Positions 41,487 through 50,324 are shown, numbered from the stretch's first letter. The stretch: DNA of 64,000 nucleotides from Flavobacterium sp. (GCF_027490375.1 NZ_JAIXYH010000069.1:20328-84327); one strand, 5' to 3'. The notes: generated from the letters alone by a model not told the origin. Translations and numbers: made by a program.

Positions 41487-42167
41487 TTACAAGTTATCAA
41501 TTTCATCACAAAGCACTTGTACATGATCTAAACCATACAACAATGCGCTTTCATTAATATTCATCCATTGAAAAAGTTGTAAAATTAAACTGTAATGTTG
41601 TCTTGCATACGTAGTATCTTTTATTGGCTGTCCTGGTAAAAAACAAATAGGCTCGTGATGTGCTAAACGGTTCCTTATATCATTAAGTTGAGCCAATTGA
41701 TTAAAGATATAATTGTTATTGTATTGTATGCCTGGCGCTGACGTTGGTTTCGATGGAAAAACACGCAATAATATTCGACCTGTGGCATTAAATTGATTTT
41801 GAGCGAACATAAAACGCCAAAAGCCAAAGCCTAATTCTGCAACTAGTTTATAATGACTGTATGTACGTAATTTACTTACCGCTTCGTTAATAATGTCTTT
41901 CGTTACACGGCATTTTGGCGTATCAAATACTCCTCCTGGAATAGCAGCGGCTCTCAACCAATAATTACCGAATGCGGGCGAAACAGTAGCATCTATGGAA
42001 TTTCTCAATGCAACCTCAAAACAGCTAATTACCGTAAAAAGCTCCTGAGTAAGTTGCAAATTTTTTCTATAAAGTGTCATCGCCTTACGAGTATTACCTC
42101 CACAAGCTAACAAATAGCGGTTCATTCGAGCATTTGTCATTACACTAGCAAAGTCGCTATATCTCAT
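41487..42167 (-). CDS. Abi-family HEPN protein
   Basis: 226 residues. Helical throughout; N-terminal ARMNRYLLACGGNTRKAMTL, LYRKNLQLTQELFTVISCFE, VALRNSID, and LNDIRNRLAHHEPI near the C-terminus with the HEPN RNase motif R-x4-H (R165, H170). It belongs to the Abi-like HEPN proteins used in abortive infection as toxin RNases; activity is inferred. Unlike the abiF gene at 44391-45289 it has no N-terminal YFRLTGY motif. A predicted small RNA with a consensus promoter is encoded divergently 50 nt from its start. Confidence 0.78.
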   Translation of the reverse strand: MRYSDFASVMTNARMNRYLLACGGNTRKAMTLYRKNLQLTQELFTVISCFEVALRNSIDATVSPAFGNYWLRAAAIPGGVFDTPKCRVTKDIINEAVSKLRTYSHYKLVAELGFGFWRFMFAQNQFNATGRILLRVFPSKPTSAPGIQYNNNYIFNQLAQLNDIRNRLAHHEPICFLPGQPIKDTTYARQHYSLILQLFQWMNINESALLYGLDHVQVLCDEIDNL

Positions 42168-42181
42168 TGCATTACTCTTTT

Positions 42182-42212
42182 TTTGAATTTCGAAAAATTT
42201 ACATTACTTTTG
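42182..42212 (+). promoter_or_regulatory. Consensus Bacteroidota promoter for a small RNA
   Basis: TTTG (42182-42185), 19-nt spacer, TACTTTTG (42205-42212): a perfect fit to TTTG-N17-23-TANNTTTG. It faces away from the Abi gene (start 42167), and no open reading frame follows, pointing to an RNA gene. Confidence 0.75.
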
Positions 42213-42217
42213 TTTCA

Positions 42218-42273
42218 TCTTATTCCCATTAGTCCCTGAAGCAATTCAAACTATTGGGTTTCGTTTTTTATAA
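42218..42273 (+). ncRNA. Predicted small structured RNA divergent from the Abi HEPN gene
   Basis: About 55 nt from the expected start to a U-rich end. Outer stem CCCATTAG/CTATTGGG (7 of 8 pairs); inside it TGAA-GCAA-TTCA forms a GNRA-capped hairpin. TTTCGTTTTTT follows as an intrinsic terminator. Size, promoter and terminator resemble the predicted RNA beside abiF at 45303-45358, although the sequence differs. A role as antitoxin or guide of the HEPN protein is a hypothesis. Confidence 0.6.
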
Positions 42274-42396
42274 AGATTCCATTCACTGCTGTTTAAATGA
42301 CCAGCGAATTATTGAATACTTCTTCGTATCACGAAATTACTTAGTGTTTTCACACTATCGAAATACAGCCTTGTAAACAAGCGGTTTTATTTTTAC

Positions 42397-42487
42397 TAAG
42401 ATATAAGTTTTTACTACACACAACTGCGCCGCTGCAGTCATGAAAGCAAAATTGCGCCGAAAAAAAACCGTTTTTTGTAACTAACGG
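42397..42487. repeat. Hairpin block H, copy 5, with following boundary arm
   Basis: TAAGATATAAGTTTTTAC, GTCATGAAAGCAAAATTGCG, then TTTTTTGTAACTAACGGCTG (42472-42491). Same order as in 12250-12350. A related weaker copy follows at 42581-42670 (AGTAAGATACC). The region 42274-42789 has no gene. Confidence 0.55.
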
Positions 42488-42789
42488 CTGTATCTTTTGA
42501 ACGGTTTTTTGTTTTCAGAATAATTAATGCAATAAGGAGCTAACATCGGTTTTGTGTTTGCGAGATCGGCTCATTGTTCTAGTAAGATACCAATGAAACA
42601 GTTGCTTATGCTATGTTTGATCAACAACCTGAATAGTGTTTTTTCGCCACTATTGCAGTCCTAAAACAAGAAACGAACATGGCTTATATCAAAAACTTCT
42701 TTTGAGAGCTTATAATCTTGTTGGCCAGCATTAAAAATTTTGAAGCGATGAATCAGAACTAAAAAATTCCTTTAAATTGGGTTGAAACA

Positions 42790-42868
42790 GGATACTTTTT
42801 TGTTATTATTTTGAAGAAGTAGTTTTTTAGTGAGGTTATGGGGCAGTTGCGGCTGTTAACCGTTCGGT
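42790..42868. repeat. Cassette 3'-boundary block T, copy 3
   Basis: TTATTATTTTGAAGAAGTAG, TTTTTTAGTGAGG, GGCAGTTGCGGCTGTTAACC. Copy of 7671-7743 and 9958-10034. GTTAAC (42855-42860) starts 16 nt from the stop at 42871. Confidence 0.65.
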
Positions 42869-42870
42869 TT

Positions 42871-43344
42871 TTATACTTTTCTCAATTCAATTTCAAGAAT
42901 GCGATTACTCTCATTTCTAGTTGTGTTAATAATCACATACTTTTTTGAACCATAATTATTTTCGAACAATAAAAACAATTGTCCTTTTTCTTCAATAATT
43001 TGGTACTTGTAAAATGTTTTAGCAGTAGTTACATAACAGTTTGAAGGTTCTCTACAAAATTGACAGTCGTGAAAAGAAACCATTTTTTTTGGATAGAAAT
43101 CCATCTCAATCGTTCTACATATATCTTTCTTATCTGGAGCAAATCTATTTGTGTAAAGAGTGATTTTTTCAGATCTGTAAAAAATGCTATCAGTATTGTC
43201 AGCAATTAGTTGTAGTTCACTAAACTCTTTGTTTTTATTAATCTGTATCAACTCTGATATGATTGATTTTAGCTCTCTTTTAGTTATTGGTTGACAAAAA
43301 CATTCAAGAGAAATAAGAAAAAAAAGTATATAAAGATTCTTCAT
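42871..43344 (-). CDS. Hypothetical secreted protein
   Basis: 157 residues. Signal peptide MKNLYILFFLISLECFCQ, then a small domain with DKKDICRTIEMDFYPKKMVS, FHDCQFCREPSNCYVTTAKT (three to four Cys) and beta strands FLLFENNYGSKKYVIIN. No family known to me. Single-gene unit in array 2. GTTAAC (43365-43370) lies 21 nt upstream of its start. Confidence 0.58.
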   Translation of the reverse strand: MKNLYILFFLISLECFCQPITKRELKSIISELIQINKNKEFSELQLIADNTDSIFYRSEKITLYTNRFAPDKKDICRTIEMDFYPKKMVSFHDCQFCREPSNCYVTTAKTFYKYQIIEEKGQLFLLFENNYGSKKYVIINTTRNESNRILEIELRKV

Positions 43345-43501
43345 CGCGATTTTTTAAGCTTGCTGTTAACGTTGGGGGCTCGGCAATATGGGAATTTTGA
43401 AAAAAATAACTATCAACCAAGCTCCAAATTTGCTAAAAGCAAAAGCTTCATCAAACTACTGAAAACCAATATTGGGATAAGTGCTTTCATGAGCTGCCAT
43501 G

Positions 43502-44218
43502 CTATACTGCTTGTTCATACCTGCTAATTTGTCCTGCTCGTAAGGTCAGCAGTATAAATGTAAAAAATAAATTAACTAGAATTGAAAAATGGTCACCGTC
43601 AACTACAAAACCCAAAAAACAGAATAAATTTAAAAGTAACCAAAATCCAAAGAATATTTCCCATAAGATAGTCTCCATTTTGTACTTCGCTGGCTTGATA
43701 AAAATTCTGGCAGGTAAGTTAGTTTTGACAGTAGTTAAGAGCATAAATAGGTTGAGCGGTATGAGCAAAAACAATAAGAAAGGTATTTGTGTCATTATCG
43801 GAATTGCGACACTGTCTGCAAATGGTGGATAATCCCCGCGGGCGCCACGAAAGACATAAAAGCAATAAGTTCCGGGCAACAGTAAGAGCCAAACGAGATT
43901 TGCCCAGAGAAAAGTTGCCGTTTTTGTAAGTGTCTTTTTAGTTTTTAAATCTTCAAATGTCTTGACATTGTTGAAAAGCAAATACAACAAAATTGTCGCC
44001 GAAGCAATAGAAAGCCCAGAACCCAAGTCCATAAAAGCTACTTTATCTGTTCTTAGTTCTGCTTCTTTTTTATAATACTCAGACTTTTCGATGCTGTGTG
44101 AATTGCCGATTAACCCATCTGCCAACTTTTGGTCTTTGTAATAGGGCAAAGTCAGGGAATATAAAAAAAGTCCGATACCGATTAAAAGTACAAGTATTGT
44201 TATTAGTCGAGGTGTCAT
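43502..44218 (-). CDS. Hypothetical polytopic membrane protein
   Basis: 238 residues with about six TM helices (LITILVLLIGIGLFLYSL, LGSGLSIASATILLYLLF, FLWANLVWLLLLPGTYCFYV, IPFLLFLLIPLNLFMLL, LLNLFCFLGFVVDG, LVNLFFTFILL). No motif pointing to function. Single-gene unit between abiF and 42871-43344. Confidence 0.65.
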   Translation of the reverse strand: MTPRLITILVLLIGIGLFLYSLTLPYYKDQKLADGLIGNSHSIEKSEYYKKEAELRTDKVAFMDLGSGLSIASATILLYLLFNNVKTFEDLKTKKTLTKTATFLWANLVWLLLLPGTYCFYVFRGARGDYPPFADSVAIPIMTQIPFLLFLLIPLNLFMLLTTVKTNLPARIFIKPAKYKMETILWEIFFGFWLLLNLFCFLGFVVDGDHFSILVNLFFTFILLTLRAGQISRYEQAV

Positions 44219-44374
44219 TTACTTTATCTTTTTTGTTTAAATGTTTAGATCGATTTCGCAATTTAGAAAAGGAAAACAAAAAATAACCTCGCCTAAATCA
44301 ACTTAAATGAGGTGCCGATTATTGCAACTATCTTGATTAATTTTTCTTTGGAGGATTGTGCAACAGCTACCTGT

Positions 44375-44380
44375 GTTGGC
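44375..44380. promoter_or_regulatory. Boundary hexamer GTTGGC next to the restored abiF stop
   Basis: GTTGGCGGTAGTTATG directly precedes the stop codon (44391-44393) of the frame-corrected abiF, mirroring GTTAGCGGTAGTTG before the parE stop. The arm TTGTGCAACAGCTACCTGTG lies just left of it. Confidence 0.5.
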
Positions 44381-44390
44381 GGTAGTTATG

Positions 44391-45289
44391 TTATTCATTC
44401 CGCCATGTTGCAACTTCTTTCCAATTATTAGGAAAACCCATTAGTGAAGTGTCAGTATTGTGTTCCGCAATAATTTCTTCGATTTTAACTATGAACGAAT
44501 TTTTTGGATTGAATGAAGATAAAAGTCTTTGATTATAGAAATTATCCCATACATCGTGATGTGGAAATCAGGTGTAACCTCACCTTTAAACTTGTATTTT
44601 TCACGACTAGGAATTAAAGGTTGGTCTGCAGTCACTCGTTTATTCCAAAGTCTTGCATGATGGGCACAAATATTTCGAACGTTTGTCAAATAAATTATCC
44701 ATGAAGTTAAAATGTTTGAAGGCAAATTAAAATCCCTTGCGATTTGCATTTTTTCTTCATCATTTTTCAACCCCTTATAGAGCCTACTTATCTTACCCAT
44801 AGTTAAGGTTTCTAAAGCCATGTTTGACGGAGGAAATGGTTCAGATATATACTTTCTTTTAAAAGATTTTAAGTAGCTTTCTTGAGGATCAACAAAGGTT
44901 TCTGTTATTTCATCAATAACAGTTTGATAAATACGTAAGTCAGCAAATAAGTCTTTTTTTGTCAGCCAGAAAAAACCATGATTTAGACTAAAATAATTTG
45001 TCAACTTTGCACGCATTGCAACTTCAATGCGTTCTAGGTATTCATTAACAATCACGCGAAGTTTTTTATCGAATTGATATAGACTGATTATATCATCAAA
45101 AGAAACTTTTCCTTTGAACTGGTGGCTTCCGTCGTTTTCTTGTAAGTGATACATATAACCGGTTAAGCGAAAATAGCCTACCGTATTTAAATATTTTATT
45201 GCTCTTTCAGTATCGGGAATGTCTAATCCTCTTGCTTTTAGAATCTCAAGATGATCTTCACAACTAAAGGGTTCTTTCTCGTATTTCAT
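44391..45289 (-). pseudogene. abiF: abiF-type HEPN abortive-infection gene with C-terminal frameshift
   Basis: The uninterrupted frame encodes 266 residues (45289-44489) of the Abi_2/AbiF family: LEILKARGLDIPDTERAIKY, YFRLTGYMY (39-47), YQFDKKLRVIVNEYLERIEV, MALETLTMGKISRLYKG, and the HEPN motif RNICAHH (R205, H210). After IISIIK the frame departs from the family. One base shorter, at the AAAG run 44527-44530 (minus strand), the next frame reads RLLSSFNPKNSF...MGFPNNWKEVATWRNE and stops at 44391. It restores the usual C-terminus and about 298 residues. So the gene carries a one-base deletion removing 45 family residues, or the base call is wrong. The HEPN core is intact, so partial activity is possible. 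Confidence 0.82.
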
Positions 45290-45302
45290 TTAAGAAAGGT
45301 AT

Positions 45303-45358
45303 AAAAATAAAAAAGCCCCGCAAGTTGCGCATGTAAACAGAGGCTTGCGAGGAATTGA
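45303..45358 (-). ncRNA. Predicted abiF-associated small RNA
   Basis: On the minus strand, about 55 nt: AACATCAATT leader, then stem CCTCGCAAG/CTTGCGGGG (9 bp with one G-U), a 19-nt loop ending GCGCAA, then C and T6ATTTTT. The loop GCGCAA could pair with upstream UUGC as a pseudoknot. It ends 14 nt before the abiF ATG, so abiF is transcribed by read-through of its terminator. A conserved 'abiF RNA' motif upstream of abiF genes is known from comparative RNA surveys, and HEPN/RNA toxin-antitoxin pairs have been described. Confidence 0.72.
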
Positions 45359-45363
45359 TGTTG

Positions 45364-45395
45364 CAAAAGTAAGTATGTTTTTATCGTCAAGCAAA
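45364..45395 (-). promoter_or_regulatory. Consensus promoter of the abiF RNA/abiF unit
   Basis: Read on the minus strand: TTTG (45395-45392), 20-nt spacer, TACTTTTG (45371-45364). It matches TTTG-N17-23-TANNTTTG exactly; transcription should start near 45358. Confidence 0.75.
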
Positions 45396-45436
45396 TATTT
45401 GCGCGAACATTTGCTAAAGAGCTCATTATTATTATC

Positions 45437-45634
45437 CACAACTCAACAATTAGTGAAGTCTCATTCCCCTTATCAATGTCCAAAAACGTCCGTAAACATT
45501 TAATAACAAGATAGTGCATCAAAAAATTCATGGGTATTTTGTGTATATTAAATTAAACACTTGCTTCGCCTTTTTTTGCCTTGCTAATCTACGTTTTTAC
45601 CTTACCCAAACCTACCTACTTATAGGTATTTTTT
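45437..45634. repeat. Array-leader element L2 (shared with 17475-17694)
   Basis: Starts CACAAC-TCAACAAT, then GAAGTCTC, ATTTTGTGTATATTAAA, CACTTGCTTCGCC, and the terminal hairpin TACCTA-CTTA-TAGGTA-T6. Order and orientation are as in L1. It is followed by a GC-rich stretch (45660-45880; GAAACCGCTGGCGTGGTGG, CGACTTATAGTGAAAAGCCC) similar to 17745-17850. No gene in this gap. Confidence 0.7.
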
Positions 45635-45918
45635 TACTAACGCTCGCTTTTTTTAAACTTCTCGTTTTTTACGCACGTTCTTCGCGCAAGGGATTGAAAC
45701 GGAAAGCCGCACTGCAGCAAAGCGATTGAAACCGCTGGCGTGGTGGCGACCATAGAAGCCGCAACAACAGCTGGTTGAAACGCTTGGAAACAGTGCGACT
45801 TATAGTGAAAAGCCCGACCTGCCGTTGCACTTACTTCCACCAACGTTTGCGGCAGGATGCGCCCAAAAACAACGACCTTTCAATAATAAATCTATCTTTA
45901 CAAGCTAATTTACTGACT

Positions 45919-48900
45919 GTGAAAAAGATTTACCTGTTTTTACTGCTCGCTCCGCTACTTTCCCTAGCCCAAATACAATTTACTACCAACATGTTAACCG
46001 ACCAAAACTCCGGTTTTCAAGGCGCCGATGGCTTTGAACTTATCGATGTAGATAACGACGGCGATAAAGATATTTTTGCCTACAAAGGCAGCAGCTTGGT
46101 TGTATTTGAACGCCTGGCCAACGGTCAGTTTAGCAAACCCCAAACAATCAACACGCCTTTTCAAACCTCGTTTACTGCGAAAATGGGCGACCTTAACGGC
46201 GATAACCTGCCCGACTTGGTAATTATTACTTCAAATTCCATCAGTTGGATGCCTAACACCGGCTCGTTTACCAATTTTACCGTCATTAACCTTATTTCGA
46301 CCAACAATGTTCCGAACAGCGTACAAATTATTGACCGCGATGCCGATGGCGACATTGATATTTTTTTCTACGACACCTTTAATTCGGGCTGGTTTATAAA
46401 CAATAACAACGCCACAAGCTTTACCTACTCCAGCTATTTTGGCAGCAGCGTTTTCGATATTTTAGTACAAGACGTAAATGGCGACAACGCAGCCGACTTT
46501 ATCTCGAAAGCCTCCGACGGAGAAAATGATTTACGATTTACCGTGTACGACGCTACAGCTACTAATTCGTACGATTTTATTGAAACGATTGACGGTTTTG
46601 CGGTGGGTGGTTATCCAGCACTCGGCGATTTAGACGGCGATGGCGACAACGATCTTGCCTATGCTTTTTTAAACGGCCAGACCCGACAATTGGTGTGGTA
46701 TCAGTATAACAGCACCACCGGGCTTTTTGGCCCTAAAACGGTGATTGCAAGTTTAACTACCGATCCGTCGGGAGTTTATGTAGGAAATGTAAACTCGAAT
46801 GGCGCTGCCGATATTGTGCTCACCTACAACGATCCGGATAAAATTTCGTGGGTACGTTCTAACGGAAATGGCTCCTTTGCTGCAGAACAAACCATTACGA
46901 CAGCTGCCGATTTAGTTCGGCAGGTACTCATTGCCGACGCGGATGGCGATACTTTTAACGACATTTTTTTTATCTCATACTACGACTCGAAATTGAGTTA
47001 TCTGAAAACTAACGGCGCTGTAAATCCGACTTTTACCGAAGTACGTTTAAACAATGCCACCTTTGGCGCGTTTAGCATCGAAGCAGGTGATCTGGATAAC
47101 GACGGCGATCGCGACATCGTGCAAGCCTCGTTAATAGAACGAAAAATAAGCTGGTTTAAAAACGAGAATGGCGCTTTTAGTAGCAACCAGAACATTATTC
47201 AAGAGTTTGAAACCTACGCGCCGTACAACTTACGTGTAACTGATATTGACAACGACGGAGATAAAGATATCTTGTATTTCTCGACCTGGGAACCCAATTT
47301 GTCGAATGCCAGCGAATTGGTATTGTTAAAGAACAGCAACAACGGAACTACGTTTACCAAATCGATTGTCTATTCGGTTAACGAAGAAATAACCTCGTAC
47401 GAACTTCTTGACGTGGATACGGATGGTGATAAGGACCTTGTTGTGGGAAACAACGGCAATTTAATGTATCTCTTTAAAAACAACGGAAACGGAACCTTTG
47501 CAACGCCAACGCAGTTCTCGGAGTTCTTATTCAACCGCGCACCTGGATTATTTGCAGTTGCTGATTTCGACAACGATGGCGATACCGACATTGCAACCGG
47601 ACGGAGCGATGGCGAAGTATCGTGGTTTGTGAATCAAGGTGGGAACTTTACACAAAAGAACATCGTACTTGCGCCTAATAATTTAAACTACAGCATTAAA
47701 GCTGCCGACATTGATAACGACGGTGATCAAGATTTGATTTACGAAAACTACAATCCGAATCGGATTGGCGTTTTCAAAAATCAAGGATTAGGCGTTTTTG
47801 CCGCTCCGGTGGTGATTGACAATTCTATTTTTCGACCACGCGGACTAAACGCAGTTGATTTAGAGTTAGACGGCGATTTAGATTTGGTTTGTGGAAGTGA
47901 AAATTCGATAATCGTAGCCTACCTAAACGATGGCAATGGCAACTTTGGCAACGAAATTACCATTAGCAACGAACCCGCTGCGACACGCGATATTACTACA
48001 ACCGACTTTACCGGCGACGGTTTGCCGGATTTTGCCATAGCTTCCTACAACGACGACAGTATTATTTGGCTCGAAAATCGCGGACTTGCCACACGACAAA
48101 TCAACGGAAAAGTGCAATACGACGCCGATTCGAACGGCTGTACCACCCAAGATTACGGCGTGGAAACCAAACTCGTGCAGGCAACCGATGGCAATTTCTC
48201 GTTAGCGGCATTTACCTCGGCAACCGGAAACTACCAACTTAACTTAAGCGACGGAAATTACACGCTGAATTTGCCAAACACCGCTACACATTTTGGCGTA
48301 TCGCCTGTTGAAGCGACCGTACAACTAAACGATGCGTTACCGGTTATCGAGAGTAATTTCTGCATCACTCCGGCCATTGCCACAGAAGATTTGGAGATTA
48401 GCCTCTACCCGACCAACAGCGTTCGTGCTGGTTTTGATCATCAGGTTAAAATGATTGTCAAAAACGTAGGAAGTGTCGAAAAAAATGCCACGATAAAACT
48501 TTATCATCCTGCGAACAAATTGTTGTTTCAATCGGCTGAACCCCAAGCAAACGCAAGTACAGCGGGCGTTTTAGAATTTACGATTAATAATTTACAGCCA
48601 CTAACCGAGCGTTTACTCACCGTGAATTTTACTGTAGCTGTTATTCCGATTGTGAATTTGGATGAAATTGTCAATATCGGTGTGGAAATCGACGATAGCG
48701 AAGGCGACGCAACGCCTGATAACAACGGTGCGTCGGTAAATCAATCGGTTATTGCATCGTATGATCCGAACGACATAACCGTATTTGAAGGCGCAACCGT
48801 ACCTATTGAAAACGCCAACAATTACTTGCACTACCGCATTCGATTTGAAAATACCGGTAATACCTACGCCGATCGCGTGGTGATAAAAACAACTTTAGAT

Positions 48901-49425
48901 TCGAATTTAGATTGGAGCACGTTGCAACCCGAAGGCGCGAGTCACCGTTATTTTACCACGATTAAAAACGGCAACGAGATCACTTTTACGTTCAACGCCA
49001 TTTATTTACCGGCAGCATCGCAAGATTTAGAAGGTGCGCAAGGCTATGTATTGTTTAAAATTAAGCCTAAAAATACAGTTGTGGTAGGAACTCAAGTAAA
49101 CGCGAGTGCAGCCATTTATTTTGATTTCAATCCGCCTATTCTCACCAATACGGCTACAACGACCTTTGTAAATATCGCTTTAGACGTTGATCCAGTTGAG
49201 GTTGAAAAAATGGTTTTGTACCCAAATCCGGTTGATACGCTGTTACGCGTAAACCCAACCACCAATTGGCAAGAAATTGAATTGATTGACGTAACCGGAA
49301 AAACGGTGATTCGCACAAAAGCGTTTCCGATTAACACCGAAAATCTGGCGCCGGGCATATATATTTTAAAAGCTAGGACAACTAGCGGACAAACTTTGAT
49401 ACGAAAAGTGGTGAAACGAGACTAA
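45919..49425 (+). CDS. Secreted VCBS/FG-GAP repeat protein with T9SS sorting domain
   Basis: 1168 residues from GTG 45919, chosen because it yields a clean signal peptide (KKIYLFLLLAPLLSLAQ); the longer frame starts inside a GC-rich repeat. More than ten FG-GAP/VCBS units follow (residues about 20-750), each with a calcium-loop motif such as DVDNDGDKDI, DLDGDGDNDL, DIDNDGDQDL. They predict a beta-propeller pair. Then come a SdrD/CNA-B-like segment (QYDADSNGCTTQDYGVETKL), a DUF11-like domain with YDPNDITVFEG and LHYRIRFENTGNT, and a T9SS C-terminal domain (MVLYPNPVDTLLRV, ELIDVTGKTVI, LAPGIYILKA). Probably a cell-surface or secreted adhesin. Confidence 0.92.
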   Translation: MKKIYLFLLLAPLLSLAQIQFTTNMLTDQNSGFQGADGFELIDVDNDGDKDIFAYKGSSLVVFERLANGQFSKPQTINTPFQTSFTAKMGDLNGDNLPDLVIITSNSISWMPNTGSFTNFTVINLISTNNVPNSVQIIDRDADGDIDIFFYDTFNSGWFINNNNATSFTYSSYFGSSVFDILVQDVNGDNAADFISKASDGENDLRFTVYDATATNSYDFIETIDGFAVGGYPALGDLDGDGDNDLAYAFLNGQTRQLVWYQYNSTTGLFGPKTVIASLTTDPSGVYVGNVNSNGAADIVLTYNDPDKISWVRSNGNGSFAAEQTITTAADLVRQVLIADADGDTFNDIFFISYYDSKLSYLKTNGAVNPTFTEVRLNNATFGAFSIEAGDLDNDGDRDIVQASLIERKISWFKNENGAFSSNQNIIQEFETYAPYNLRVTDIDNDGDKDILYFSTWEPNLSNASELVLLKNSNNGTTFTKSIVYSVNEEITSYELLDVDTDGDKDLVVGNNGNLMYLFKNNGNGTFATPTQFSEFLFNRAPGLFAVADFDNDGDTDIATGRSDGEVSWFVNQGGNFTQKNIVLAPNNLNYSIKAADIDNDGDQDLIYENYNPNRIGVFKNQGLGVFAAPVVIDNSIFRPRGLNAVDLELDGDLDLVCGSENSIIVAYLNDGNGNFGNEITISNEPAATRDITTTDFTGDGLPDFAIASYNDDSIIWLENRGLATRQINGKVQYDADSNGCTTQDYGVETKLVQATDGNFSLAAFTSATGNYQLNLSDGNYTLNLPNTATHFGVSPVEATVQLNDALPVIESNFCITPAIATEDLEISLYPTNSVRAGFDHQVKMIVKNVGSVEKNATIKLYHPANKLLFQSAEPQANASTAGVLEFTINNLQPLTERLLTVNFTVAVIPIVNLDEIVNIGVEIDDSEGDATPDNNGASVNQSVIASYDPNDITVFEGATVPIENANNYLHYRIRFENTGNTYADRVVIKTTLDSNLDWSTLQPEGASHRYFTTIKNGNEITFTFNAIYLPAASQDLEGAQGYVLFKIKPKNTVVVGTQVNASAAIYFDFNPPILTNTATTTFVNIALDVDPVEVEKMVLYPNPVDTLLRVNPTTNWQEIELIDVTGKTVIRTKAFPINTENLAPGIYILKARTTSGQTLIRKVVKRD

Positions 49426-49597
49426 ATCATTCTTGTTTTTAAGATTTAGTTATAAATGTATCAAAAGAACTTAGTTAGCATTTATAATATGAGTCTTTAG
49501 ATTTCTAGCTCAAAATTTTTCGAAATACAGCTCAAAACCGATGATTTTGAGCTGTATTTTCAGTTTTCGTGAGCTGTATTTTGTTCTAAATCCAATT

Positions 49598-49903
49598 TCA
49601 GATTCGAATGGTTAGCTCCAGTTGCCCGCCAAAACCCAATTCGATGATTTTTTGGAGTGTTGAGATGCGTGCTTCTTTCAAATTGTTCTCAATCTTAGAG
49701 ATATACGATTTAGACGTACCCACTTTTTCGGCAAGTTGCTCTTGTGTCATTCCAAGTTCGATACGTGTGTCGTGAATTAACGCTCCTATTTTGAAAGCTT
49801 CGTAACCTGCTTCGAGTTCGTCTCGTTCTTTTGTTCCGCGTTTACCGTAGTTTTTTTCTTTGAACTCTTCGAGCGTCATTGAATTTTTATGATTCGCTTT
49901 CAT
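49598..49903 (-). CDS. higA: HigA-type antitoxin, second locus
   Basis: 101 residues. KEKNYGKRGTKERDELEAGY, then HTH IELGMTQEQLAEKVGTSKSY, ISKIENNLKEARISTLQKII and GFGGQLELTIRI. Homologous to the antitoxin at 11473-11763. Its start overlaps the restored end of the higB pseudogene by 17 nt. Intact and probably still an autorepressor. Confidence 0.83.
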   Translation of the reverse strand: MKANHKNSMTLEEFKEKNYGKRGTKERDELEAGYEAFKIGALIHDTRIELGMTQEQLAEKVGTSKSYISKIENNLKEARISTLQKIIELGFGGQLELTIRI

Positions 49904-50235
49904 ATGCTGCTTTTATTTTAAGGGCTATTTCTATTTCTTTTTTAGGTGTTTTTTGGGTTTTCTTTTGAAAACCATTTGCTAGAACGACTAACTTTCCGTT
50001 ACAAAAAAAAACAGAAAATTCTAAAAATGTCGCTGCTTACCTGAACTCTAATTTCATAAAGACCGTCAGTATTTTCAATATGTTTGAGATACGTCTCCGG
50101 AACTTTTTGTATTTCTTCAATCAAATCAAAAGTCCAAACTATCTTCGCCTTCACTTTTTTATTTTGCTTGTCAAAAAAGTCTTGAAAATAGTTTTTATAA
50201 AAAATGATTTTTCTATGTCTGTTTGAAGCATTCAC
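49887..50235 (-). pseudogene. higB: HigB-type toxin gene frameshifted in a T9 run
   Basis: From GTG 50235 the frame reads NASNRHRKIIFYKNYFQDFF, ENTDGLYEIRVQ and FRIFCFF, then hits TAA at 49999 right after a run of nine T (plus strand A9, 50003-50011). With eight T the product continues CNGKLVVLANGFQKKTQKTP, KKEIEIALKIKAAYESES and ends at 49887, giving a complete 115-residue HigB like that at 11766-12110. So one T too many inactivates it, or the run length is a base-calling error. Confidence 0.85.
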
Positions 50236-50252
50236 GACCCAAATTTACAAAA

Positions 50253-50270
50253 GTTTCTCTAAAGTGAAAC
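50253..50270. promoter_or_regulatory. Near-palindrome upstream of the second higBA
   Basis: GTTTCTCT-AA-AGTGAAAC, seven of eight pairs, 18 nt before the higB start. Same 8-2-8 geometry (AA centre) as the palindrome at 12120-12135 but different sequence, suggesting diverged HigA specificity. Confidence 0.45.
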
Positions 50271-50324
50271 ATTTAATAACAATAACATAGCGAGCGAAAT
50301 AAAAAATTCTTCACCTTTCCCAGC

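Noticed and set aside
45286..45531. 81-codon minus-strand frame upstream of abiF
   Set aside because: It overlaps the predicted promoter, small RNA and terminator and has no family-like features.
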